Source: Strongylocentrotus droebachiensis (Eukaryota > Echinodermata > Echinoidea > Camarodonta > Strongylocentrotidae). From it: DNA of 64,000 bases. The notes beneath the pieces are model-generated. The model was not told the origin of the DNA and made no database searches. It worked only from the letters and a program-made list of their open reading frames with translations. This document shows positions 35,732 to 48,500 of the stretch, piece by piece (positions within the stretch are counted from its first letter, which is position 1; every line of letters begins with the position of its first letter). The position numbers and the translations under genes were made by a program. The stretch covers positions 32,414-96,413 of the forward strand of contig JAVYIG010007847.1 of NCBI GenBank assembly GCA_035222895.1, in the 5' to 3' direction.

Positions 35732-38700
35732 TTAAGACATTTGTACTAATGATTAGTCTATTTAGTTAGTTGTACTTAAAAATGGTTCAAGAAAGTGCTC
35801 GTGTTCTTATTGATTAATGGAATAATAGTAAGATTGGATAAATGTAAAACAAAATATTCATGACAACCTGACAGGCTTGAACATTAAGAGTGTTGGTAAA
35901 AACATTCTGTACCTTTTGTAAATACATGAACAACGATAGATAATACTTGATGAATGGATGTACATGTACTTGACTAGGAAGTTGTGCTCAGAACTGTCAG
36001 CTTATTGCACTTATTTTTTTTTCAGTAGGCAGGTAGCAAAAGAAAAGGGTATTTAAGAAAACTCCTAACATTAAATGGCGGATTTTGGGGTGGGGGGGGG
36101 GGGTGCATTGACCTATGAAACCTCAGTGCCATATATCCAGTACACAACTCAGACATTCATTTTCTGTCGTTTTTGGTTTGGTTTGGTTTGCCCGTTTGCT
36201 TGTCAGAAAATTAATTTCAAGGATTGTTGTGCCCCTTCTTTTACAAAATCCTGAATCCGCCCCTACTAGTAGCAGTTGTTGATTATCACAGAAGACTATT
36301 GTGAAATTCCTCGTGTCACTTATTGAATGTACATACATGTAAGTAATGGGAGATTCCAGTCAAATACACCCATTTTGGATGTTCTGTGTATATCTCCTAT
36401 ACCACATTGGGTGTGATGTTTGGATGTGCAATACCGCTGCAGTCAAGAATCTATTTTGAATATCGCTGTGACGTACAGATATATATCATGTACAATATGT
36501 CACAATTTTATTTGTATACCGGTAGTCAGGAGTATAGTACATGTCATTGTAATATTAGAATGTGTTACAGGTCTGCATGATATATTATTTTGTAGCTATA
36601 TGAAACACTTGTTATATATGTATATATGGCGGGGGGAGTGTAAAGGTGAAAGAAAATACATAATTTGTAGGTGATTATTTTTTGTTTTTGTGTTAAAGTG
36701 CCATAACAAACAAAGCAAAATGAAAGCTGAATCAGTCATTTGCTTTATTTTTGTATTATTTTTTAGAAGCAGTTATCTAGATCTGAGCAGGTTTATTCAA
36801 TGACTTAAATTAAGTGCGATTAATTTGTTCTTCTAGCTTAAGTTTAATTATTGTAATATATAGTTAAGTAATCGTATTTTGACTATCAATGCTTATATGT
36901 TAACTCATACACAGGTTCTGTTACATATAATTTATGACTTTCTGGCTCTCAACCGCTATGTGTGAATGTACTAAAATGTATGTAGTACTATATTAATGGT
37001 CAAGTTTGTTATATTGTCAAATAAATCCTTTTGAATATCAAAACACATATGATTCAAGGTTGTTTCATCAGTATGAAATTTACAATTTTATTTCATTATC
37101 AAATCACCAAATATATTCCGGTACTGGCGGTACAGTAACAGTGCACTATGTACAAAATGTGAAAAGGCATTTTGGAAGATACGGTAACGGTAATGAAAAA
37201 TGGATAATAAAAAAAAAGTTTTTTACAGGTTAATTGCCACAACATTGAAGGTATTTGCTTTGGTTGTAGAAAATCATATAGGTACATGTATAATTCCTCA
37301 GTGACAACTGACATGCCAGGTGATTTTGCTGCTAAATTTGATACAGTAAACCACAGATAATTGTCACATGTCCACACATGTTTCAAAGATTATACATACC
37401 GGTATATGGCAAAGTACTATGCAGATTAAAACATGTAATATGCGTACAAAAAACCTTCATGCAGCAATAGGCAATTAATATCTGAATTATTTGTAGTTTG
37501 CTTGCAACAAGTCTGCATGTATAAAGATTGCTTCACTGCAGACATTTGCACAGTCATTCATTTGATAGAAAAAAAATGAGCAGAGATGGCTAGCTATCTG
37601 GATCAAGAATCTGAAGAGATATCCACAGCAAATCTTGCATCTCAAAATAGAACATTTGCAGCACAGATATTAGGATTTGGAGCAGTGCTGAAAACTAGTG
37701 AGAAAAAAAATGCTACCTTCTTTCGAAGAAAAAAAACCTGAAGTCATTGAATCTGACAGTAGATTCTCCTGCAGCTTAGAAAATTGTGAAGTTGTGTCAA
37801 TAAGTTTTCAATAAGATATTGAACAAGTATGAAACCAATCCTACACTATATCATTAAGTATAACAATAATATGGCAAGGTTTGAGGAAAGAAAATGATGG
37901 AAGAGTATTGTGAAACTTTTCCATTTAGAATATGACTGGTGATAAATGAAATATAAAAAATTGCAGGGAGTAGTAAATTGAATGGCTAATCAGTTCTGAA
38001 TATGACAAATTTTCATAACCTTTTCCATTACTCAAAGCTTGAAAGAGATTGCAATTTCAATTTTACTATTCGTTCTTGCACTTTTCAGAATTTCAATGAG
38101 GAAGATTTTAAATTTCCATTCTTTTATACCTAACCTAACTGCACTATTTTCTTTCTCAATATGGCCACAGACTGATCTTCTGGAGGGCAGCGGGCAAACA
38201 TCGTATTTACAAAATTACTATACACATGTATACAGTATTTACAAATCAATTAAACCCTTGGAAAATAGGGCAAGATTAATTCATTAGTATTTCAAAGAGA
38301 ATATCTGATAAAGAATATACACATTTTTGCAAAAATATATCAACAGCTAGAAAATAACAATGGCAATAGAGAGAAGAAAAAAAATGATACACACATCATC
38401 TTAGATTAATTCTTCAAATGTTCTCTACTTCATCTAAGAAATGCACAATTAGAAGAAACAACTAGCAATCATGATTAAGGTGGGATTTTTGTTCCATAGT
38501 TCAGAATTGAGCTTTTAGCACAGATCCCAACTACCAGCATACTTGTACATCGTGTTCAGCAGTACTGCATTTGAACAAGCTTTCCTAATATTACCTTTGC
38601 TTATTGCTACAATTTATCTGAAAATTCTGTGATTTTAATTTCATGGAAGAATTTATAAATCCAGATAAATATTAAAGGTTTTAATGCACTAAGATTCGGG

Positions 38701-39509
38701 CCTTGGCCGAAAACGAAGCAGCCAACCACTTTACTTATGTTCTTCAAAACTGCATTGAAAGTACTTGCCACGAATATCATGTGATGCTCAGATGCTCTAT
38801 TGCGCAAGCTATGAATGTATACATGCAGCGGGATTGCTCTCCAAAGCACTGTCAATATTTGCATGTAATAACTATATATATTTTTGTACATGTATGTGTT
38901 ATTGTTTAATTAAAAAAAAAAACTATTGTATTTTTATATTGTAATTTTAAGCAGGGGATGATCCCCGATAAACCTCTGTGGTTTTTGATCACCCCCTCTG
39001 CAGGTTCATCTTTTGTTGTAATGCTTTTATATTTGATTGTAATTTACATTGTCTTTTATGAATCTGTGGAAATAAATGAAATTGAAAATTGAAATTTAAT
39101 AAAACTAATACATTGATAGTATGCTTGAAAGAACTGGTACATGTACAAAATGCTCACTGAAAGCAACAATTCTAATATAGAATGCATTAATTCATCATTT
39201 CTTTTGCACTTGATCATACTTATAAAACAATTTATTTATTTTGGGCACTTGCTTTCTACTGCAGCGATGCAGATAAGGCCACAGTTACATCAACGTTTTA
39301 CCATTACTTCATGTTGTATCTCTTCAGTCAATTTCACACACAATAAAAACAACAATACTATCACAAGTCTCAGCTTTTCCCATGCCTTGAAATACATATG
39401 CATCTACAACTCCTTTCCAAGCATTAATTTTACTTTCCCAAAATGTGCTCCTGATAGGAAAAATTCCCCCCTCACCAAAGAATTGTCTCTTATACTTTTT
39501 AGTACTTTT
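35732..39509. other. intergenic DNA between convergent genes
   Basis: AT-rich. There are poly-G (about 36091-36103) and poly-A patches. At about 38940-39090 GATGATCCCCGATAAACCTC and ATAAATGAAATTGAAAATTG resemble an RTE-type LINE 3' end on the plus strand. Apart from the short ORF at 37586 nothing gene-like was seen. Confidence 0.45.
37586..37741 (+). CDS. unrecognised 51-codon ORF
   Basis: ATG GCT AGC opens a 51-aa frame that is acidic at the start (SYLDQESEEISTANL) and basic at the end (FFRRKKT), in a locally less AT-biased stretch. No domain, splice context or homologue is recognised. It may be chance or a worn exon. Confidence 0.15.
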   Translation: MASYLDQESEEISTANLASQNRTFAAQILGFGAVLKTSEKKNATFFRRKKT

Positions 39510-39515
39510 TTTATT
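39510..39515 (-). terminator. poly(A) signal of the KIF4-like gene
   Basis: AATAAA on the minus strand begins 7 bases after the stop codon (39523-39525). If used, the 3' UTR would be only a few tens of bases. Other hexamers further left are possible. Confidence 0.4.
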
Positions 39516-39522
39516 GGGTCAA

Positions 39523-42500
39523 TCATACATCCAGAGGTTTGAAGAAGCTGCGGTTGCTAGGACCCAGCAGTTTCCTCTTTCGCTTCACGATCCCCTCATT
39601 CTCCACATTGGTCAATGACCCCTTGATCCCGGCGACATCGCCCTTCAGGGCGTCGGACGATCGCTTGCGGGAAACCCCTCCAAAGGCATTCTCCTTCTTC
39701 AATTTTGGTTTGACGGGCATGCTAGCATCCGCTGAGCCGTTGACAGGGGCCAGGACCTTGCGGGGATGGGGCTTGCTTGGCAGCTTGAAGTCCAGTAGGC
39801 CAGGAGTGTCTGCATCCGCTTCCGATGTGCTGGTTTCTATGACGACAGTGGTGTTCATCATGTCTGTGTTTTCTAAGCTGGTGATGTTGGTGGAAGTCTG
39901 TAAAAGAAGGGAGTAGAATAAATGTCCGTGAATTTTCTTACACTAAAACTTTGTTCTAGCTGCCAAAAGTTAGCTTCAAATGTAACCCAAAGAAAACTGG
40001 GCATTTCAATGTTTAATCCTTACCGTACTGGGCTATTTTTAGCACCTCGCGACTGGGGGGGGGGGGGGTCTGGGAGGCCCAACCCCTATGATCTCGGCCG
40101 TTGAATGTCCGATGAACGCGAAAATGTGCATGTTTGTAGATATTTACGTACAGGACAAGATGCTATAATTAGTTTTTTCCTAAAATTTCCCCAAGTACAG
40201 TAAGGGTTAAAAACATGGGAGTGTGGGAGTAGGACATCTGAGCTCTGTTAGATGAAAAAACATGCTTAATACTCCACATCTTTACCATTTAAATAAATAC
40301 TCCACCAAAAAACAAACAAAAAAATCCACTTAAATCTGCAATAGGAAAAAGGAACCTCCCCCCCCCCCCAAAAAAAAAAAAAAAAAAAAAAATGTGAAAC
40401 AAACAAATAAAAAGTAAACTAATTGAAACATTATCATGAAAATATTATTTTGTGTAAGTGTATTTGTTTCTGAGGTACAATCAACGAAAAAAGTATGAGC
40501 AACTACATCCGCCTACATCTGCTGTCATATCTAAATAATCCAAGGTATAGACCGTTTTGCCGCCTAATTTGGCGCTCTATAGACAGCTAGTGCCATTACT
40601 GAGCTGTCCAATTCAACAATACCAATCAGCTGATCACAACTGCTTGCCTATGCTACAGTACACTAACAAGAAACTTTAACTATCAATGTTTTAATTATTG
40701 TCATTACTCATTTTAATAGAAAGATAGATAATCAAAACTACTCACCGATTCTGCGCTCTCGTCTGGATCATATGAATCACGACCTTTGCGGTTCACACAG
40801 GTTGTCGGGTCACACCTGCAGGCCTCGCTGCAGGAACGACCGTTCCTCTTACAGCCGCATGTACCCCGACACTTAGTTTTGCAGCTACATGTCTGTAATG
40901 ATACACAGGACGGTAACATTCGTTAAGAACAGATAAATAACAAGCATGAACAACCAAGATGAACCCATTAAAGGTATTACAAAGTTTTGGTATGGGGTCA
41001 TGAATTTGGTTCAAATTAACAATTTCGGAAGCATATGCGTTCCTACAATATATATTGATCGTTGTCGCCGTTGAAATCGAGTCTAAAGTTATGAAATTAT
41101 AAATAATAAACTCTTTATGTTGTATAGCTCCCTCTCAAGGTCAAGATATTAATTTAGCTATGAAACAATGATTCTTGACTAAAATCGACCGATTAGCTAT
41201 TCCCGTTTGGAAATTATATATCACAACTACATATTCTAAGATTTTCATGGTCGCAGCTACCATTGTACGGCCATAGGCGCTATTTGAAATTTATCAACAT
41301 TTACCGGGAGCACCGGTAAATTTTTATATTCAATTTTTCTCGAAAACAGAAGTGTTTTAGGGGCTAATTTTTTTAGTGCTTATAATACATCCACAGGGGC
41401 ATCCAAATATAACAAAATTGTAAAGATTCACTATCCACCCAATTTTCAAAATTTCCCAAAACTTTGTAATACCTTTAAAGTTCAATCCAACCTTGACAGC
41501 AGGTTGCTTTGAAGGAAAGCAGAATCATCAAAGAAAAGATTGATGTAACAATAAGAAAGGTATGAATTTGTACAGGTGGATATGGGGGTAAATCTGTAAT
41601 GTCTTTGTAAAGGAGTTTCAGACAAACCTCCCATCTGTTCCAACACACAAACACATATTTGAAACCGAGTATGATCATTTGGTCTACGAAGGACCTACAT
41701 TTCTAAAATTGGCTGGACTTCTGACTTCTGTAGAACATCCAATAAATAATTGTAGGAAAAAAGCAAGTCATTTTCAGAACATGTGACACACCTGCCAGCT
41801 TTGTATTTCCAGATAGGAGACCTTCTCCCTCATCTTTTCAATACTAAGCCTGGGACAATTCAGGATGGAGTCTCGATGGAAACGATTAAGTTCATTAAAG
41901 CGAGTGTTACTATACCTTTGCTCGAGATATCTTCCTCTTGACGGGGGTTTCCATCCAGTCCGATTCTGAATCAGGACTAAACTCTGAATCACTCTCCCCA
42001 GCACTAAAGAATTCCTCCAGAGTGACACGTTCTATTTTCTTCGCTTTAGGAACTGCTGTTGATCTCTGGGCATAGCACGATTTTAAGGGGAAACAAGGGG
42101 GAGAAGAAAAAAAATAATGATAATAACTTTGAAGAAAGACACAGAAATAATGTAACAAATTATCTAATTCTCTCAGACATTTATATCCTTTTTGTACTGA
42201 TGTATTTTCATGCTAGTAACATTCAAAAACTTGGACAAAACTAGTGCAATTGAAAGTGGAATTAACCAACCCTGTGGATCATGCATTCTTATGTTCTAAG
42301 TCATAGAAAACCAAAAAATATCCAGCTCTCTGTCCCTAACTGTTTCTCTCTCTCTATAAAGCAAAAGTGTTAAGATATAAAATCAATGAGAATCTATTAA
42401 ATTACTAAGTGAATACCAAACAAGAAGGTTTATTGAGGTACTCTGTAACAGCAGAGCAGTTATCCTTTTGAAATTTACATTTTTTCAAATGTACAATACA

Positions 42501-45500
42501 TGTATGTTTATATGTTCTATAAATCGTGTACAATGTGAAAATCATAACATAGAAAACCTACTACACGTAAAGGACAATTCTCTGGAACGTGGTATTCTAC
42601 AAATACGATGCAACAGAAATACTTGTAGAAAGTTACCTTCTTCTTAGGTTTCATCTGAGGGATGGGCGAGGCCTCTGGGGATGTAAGAACAGGCATGAGT
42701 GCAGACTTCTTTCCCTTGTATGTCGCTACAGTCAGTTTCTATGGAAACAATACAAACAAATTAAATGGCAGGTCGTCTGAAATAACGTGCTTATAAGCGA
42801 TTACTTCTCAAAACATTTTACCCTTATTTGCCCTCAACCCAATCAAATGGTGAAAAAAGGGGGAGGGGGAGGAAAACAGAGAGAAGAAGAGAAAGGTAAC
42901 AAAAATATGATTTAAGATGATTGAGCCCCCGTCTAACCCTCTCCTCACTTGATGGTCTTATTTTCCCCACATCTCATCGGCGTCAAAATGTCCACCCCTC
43001 CCCAAGAGATCAGTGCCCCCTCAGTGATGGACTAACACTACACAGATTTCAAAGCACTTTGGAAGTGCATAGAAACAAGTATCATAATGTTATGTGTACT
43101 AATCCAAAACCAGAACACTGTTTTCCTTTCCTTTAATGCCTGTCTGCACTAGTTTGGCTAGGAGGGATTAGACCTCCATGCGTGGTCACTGACAGGTGGT
43201 TATCTCATCAAATCAGCTCTCAAGTAACATAAGAAAAAGGGGATCATGGGGGACCAACGGGTACCGCTTAGGCAATGTTTGCTATATAGAGGGCGCAAGT
43301 AGCTACAAGTAGTGCAGTCCCGCTTTAAGGTATGCTTACCTTCTTGAGTTCATCATTCTCTAGTATTGTCTCTTGAAGCTGTTCATGTATGGACTTCAAC
43401 TCCTCAATCTGCTCCTCCTACAATCACAGAGAAAAACAAAAACATTAATAATAAGGACATTCTGAATCTCCAAAAGTGGACTCGCACTTTAATGACTGAC
43501 AGGACTTACATAACGTGTATACAATTCAACAACTCCAGAAGATCCATACGCACTAGAGAAATATATCATGATAAATTCTTCACTCCAGCTAAGCTAAGTG
43601 CTCGGCAATCTCTGTTTATAAAACTCTTACACATAATATACCAAGGTCAACCGCGGCACTTTGCTGTGGCTTTTTTTTGTGTGATAAATGAGTGGCAAGT
43701 ACAAATGAAAAAAGTAGCTACACACACCAATGGTCCTATGTGTCCTCACTTGTATGTGCATTACAAGATACATTTATGTGAAGTGCAGTAAGTATAAGTA
43801 CGCTTAAAGTTGAAACTCTAAGCAAATAAATGTCCCTTAATTTGTTACCTACGGCAAGTATATGTTATTTTTAAGTTTTTCAATTACTTAGTATATCACA
43901 AAAAAATTCTGTCTACTCGAAATCCTCAATTGAAATGTTGAAAATATCCGCCTCTCTTTGCATAGAAAATCAGTCACGGCGCTGGTCTACTATTTATGAC
44001 CTCACGTCCGGGAGAGAGTATATTCACGTACCCGGATGTTCCATAGCAAACGTGTGCAGAGTGATACGATTTTCTGCATATTTTTGTTTCAAAGGCTGAA
44101 AAGTCTAATAAATCATAATTCTATGTACAATTCTTTACCTTCCCCTAGTACTTCATAGTATTAATATCAATTCCCCTTTTAAAAATTATGACATATACAT
44201 GCCAACGATGTGCTATTAGTCGATATTTTCACCATGTAATTTTTGTTTTGGTGTTGAAATCGGCCCAGGCACGGAGTGAACAGTAGCTGTCTACCCATGC
44301 ACAGTTCATTACCATACACTACAGCGATCGATCTTCCGATGGTTTCTTCTTCCTTTTTCCCATGTCTTTCGCCTTCCTTGGCCCTGAAGATCCTTCATCT
44401 ACCAATTCTGACACCGGTAGTCAGGAGCAAGTCTTTGTTAGTTGTTTTTCTTAGCTGGCAACGTCGCTTTCATTCTCTTGCAATTGCCGATAAACATATA
44501 ACTAGCGCACGTACGTTCCATCACAAGCAAGCAGCGCCTAGAGCAGCGGCTTGGTCTTACCTCCCGATTCTACTCGATCGCTTCACGAACGTTCATGCAA
44601 GAGAGCCGCATCACTCGCCAAAATATTATAGAGGAAGCGCGCTTGCATGATCTCGTTCAAGTTTGATATTTTACCACATAAAATGTTAACTGGTACTGTA
44701 TCCTTTTTTGAGGCAGTACGTCACACACATCTATGATAATTACTATCATAGTTCTAGACCTATTCGTTTTACAAAACTGCTCCTGTACCTTATCTGATGA
44801 CAATATAATGCATCCGCCTATTCATACGTGCACGATTCAACTTTAATTCCTAAGCAGTAAACTCGTCTTATATCTCTAGTAAATATAGGTGAATATGAGG
44901 ATATAAAAAGAAATCAGCGACTGGAAAATGTTGCTTCGTTATTCTTCATTCAAATGAAAACAGAAAATCCATCAAATATACTCCTTAACAACAACAAATC
45001 TAAGCTCTGACAGGGTAGCATTTACGTAGGGATATCACTGCCATTCACTCTCACTGAGCCCATGACTCCCGTTCGTGACGTCACGGATAGAGGCCCGACT
45101 CTACGTGCACTTCCGGGTTTCAGACTTAGATATTTTGGTAGAGTTTACTCGAATAAATTCATTATTCTAAACTTGTTTTGTCGGGTGGACACCATTTGGT
45201 GTTATTATGGGGGTTAAAAGCTTTCTATTTATGTAATTATCTCAGTATTTGGGATTGTCTTAGAGTATCAACTTTAAAGAACGCCCGTGGTAAACCGCTG
45301 CAGTTTACCGTGGGATATATGTGAACATGCCTTTAGGATATGTGAATCAAATTCAAGTGGGATGTTGACTTGAGGGAGGCTTGAATGTTTTGCAGACTGC
45401 AAAATTGACAGGCACATAATGGGTATTCCGTCAAGTCTCGTTTGATCAAAATGTGACTCATTACATAATAAAACTCATGCGAGATGGCCTTTAACATCAA

Positions 45501-48500
45501 CACTGACCTGGAAATGAAGTCTCTGTTTGAGCATGCTCTCCTCTCCACTCATCTTCTGTTCAGATTCATCCACTTTGTCAGAAGCTGATGAGAGCTGAGT
45601 CAGTAGATACAGAATCTATAGGGAAGAACCATAATGAACAGAACATAAAAGTAATGTTTATATCCTGAATCAATTGATGTATTATTAATGAACAAGGAAA
45701 CATGAACAAGAAGTACAGCTTACAAAGGGGACATGACCCCAAGAGCACAGCTATGAGTATGCCCCAACAATAGAAATACAATTGACAAAATATTAGCAAA
45801 TGGAAAACTAGCAATTATAGGAAGACTAAATGGTATCAAAAAGTATAACAAACTCTAAAAGATCATTATCCCTAAAATGAATGAAATCACAAATCCATTT
45901 TACCTTCAAGTTATTATCAATGGTTTTAACTACCACTCTCTATGCCAAAAATATAACATTAATCATCAACTGTTCTCAAAGTTAAAACTACACCAGAAAA
46001 AAGGGAAACTGCAATAGAAAACGATAAAAGGCAGAGCTGCCAACCTTGTGCGACCAAAAAAAGGAATCATGATGGCAAAAAAAAGGAATTTCAAGCAAAA
46101 AAAAGGAATTCATTAAAACAAAACTTACAACCACGCGCGACACAATTCCAATGCTTCTTTTTGAGAATACTTTTCTCTTTAAGTATGTTTCAACCTTAGT
46201 TTTCTATTGAATTTGTGATCAAAATAACATATTAGGGCAGTTGTTTGACGTGCGGTATGTAAAAAAAAAATTAAAAAATAAATTAAAAATTAAAAATAAA
46301 AAAATAAAAAAAAATTAAATTAAAAAAAAAAAAAAAAAAAAAAACGTAGTGAAATAAAAACGTAATCGGGATTAAAAAACGGAATAATTCTGGGAAAAAC
46401 GGAATGGTTGGCAGCTCTGAAAAGGGGATCTCATTCTCACCTTGTCTTCATGAGCCCTTTGTATTTCTGTCCTTTCTCTCTCGTATGCCATCTTCACCTG
46501 GTCCATCTCTGTCTCCATCTCTTCCTTGTCTTTATGTGCATCGTCAAGGGATGACTGATGATCTGAGAGCTTGCTTTGAAGGATACCCATCTCTACCCGT
46601 GACAAGGTGGCCTATGTGCAGATTAGAAAGGAGTTCAATTTACTTTCCTTCATTCATTCATTCACTCACTCAACCAATAACTGATTCATCAAATCATCTA
46701 TCATTCCTTTATTCAATCACTGATTTATTCTTCATTCACTCATTTTTTCACTCATTTATTCACTCATTCATTCATCAATTCATCCACATATTCAATACAA
46801 TACAAAACTATATTTGTACATACATCAAGATAAACAGAGGCCAACTTGTAAGCCAGCAGTAATCACAGGTATTTGTGTATATGTTGCACTGGTGATGGGA
46901 TTTTTACCTCAAATTTTCGCGATAGTATCATACAAATTGGTAAAATGGTTAATCATAGGAGGTTATAATAAAATTGGAAGACACAAAAGTCTACAAAACT
47001 TAAAATTTAGGGTTATTCCTATTTAGAAGTTTGGTGTCCAGCAAGTAAATTACCGCTAGACTAGAAATCTAATCGCCACGCCTGGCCAAACTTGCTGACA
47101 GCATAAGAAACACCAATCCATCTATGACAAATATAATGTTTAGTTATGCTGAGGATGGAAATTTCTTCATAGTCAAAAGAGATATTGAATAGAATGTGTA
47201 AAGGTGTAAAGATGCTAAGAGATTGACTTACTGCCTCCATGAGTCTGTCAATGCTACACTTAGCTTCAGGCATACTGGTGATGTTATGCCATCTATTCGT
47301 CTGTGACTTCTCATCTGCAGGATAGTGAGAAGTAAATCAGGAACGGATGAATACATGTTAATAAGAGAAAATAAGAATATAGGAACTCATTTTAAAGTAG
47401 GAAGGCTTTACTAATACAGGGTACGACTATGATTTTTAATAACTCTCTCGTGTTTTCCCTGTGCAATGTGCAATGGCCTTATACTTTGCCCTTGAGAGTG
47501 GGGATTGCAGCATTTGAGTACAGCATGAAAAGACAGTGAAATGCTTTGTGGCATCTTGGTGATGTGCCACCTGATGTGCTTATTACCACACTTTATGCTA
47601 ACTACATTATACAATGTATAAGATGTAAAGAGCAGAGCCAGAAACTAGGAACTCACCATTGTCAGCGTCCATGATTTTCTGCTGGAGATCCGAGATCTGA
47701 GCATTACGTAGTTCAATCTCTGATTTCAGCTCATTCAATCTACTCAACACTGGCTTTCCACTTGGTTTCTACAGAATAAAATGAAAAGAGATATTAAAGA
47801 TTACTTATTTTGGACTGCAGTGGCGTATTCTTTCAATTTTCTATTTGCACCTTGATTCTGAAATGCTGTCTCGATTGAATTTTAAATCAGAACTTTTCAG
47901 AGTAAACAAATGGTATTGCTTTGATGTGAATATCTTGATTTAATAAACAAAAGCTTCTTTCAGACACAATGCAATATACTGCTTCAAAACGACTGCAGTA
48001 GCAGCAAAAAAATAAGTAGTTTTCATTTAGTGTAGGCCTGAGTCATGTCGGGATTTTCATAAACCGGGTCCCGACGGCCTTGCACCGATCGGGACCCGGT
48101 GTCCCGAAATCAGCTCGCAGGATTTGTCACTTGCCTCTATAAAAAGCGCATATCATCAGTATGTCCCTTAAAAGTGACCTTTTTTATCAGTATAAATAAA
48201 TCAACACATGCATACCTCGACACAGATTGGTATATTCTTCCATTTGACATTATTTTCATCCATGATTGGCGATGTTTAGTGCCATTATCGTGCCTCTCAA
48301 AGTAAAAAAAACTCGAGCAAGAATATAAAGACAACATTCGAGCCGCCATTTTGATTCATGCAGGTTGAATAAATCGGGTAAAAAAATATGAATGTTAGAA
48401 TAATAAAACGGCTTTCTAAAAAATTCTTCTTTACAACATACCGATCAAATAATTTGTTAAAGACAAATAAATATTTATCTCTTAATTTAAACATCGCATG

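Noticed and set aside
43366-43791. 141-aa plus-strand ORF
   Set aside because: Antisense to a KIF4 exon at its start and repeat-like afterwards, with no domain.
44276-44650. 124-aa ORF within the 1.47-kb TTAA-flanked element
   Set aside because: No transposase or other domain recognised, and low-complexity composition. Treated as chance.
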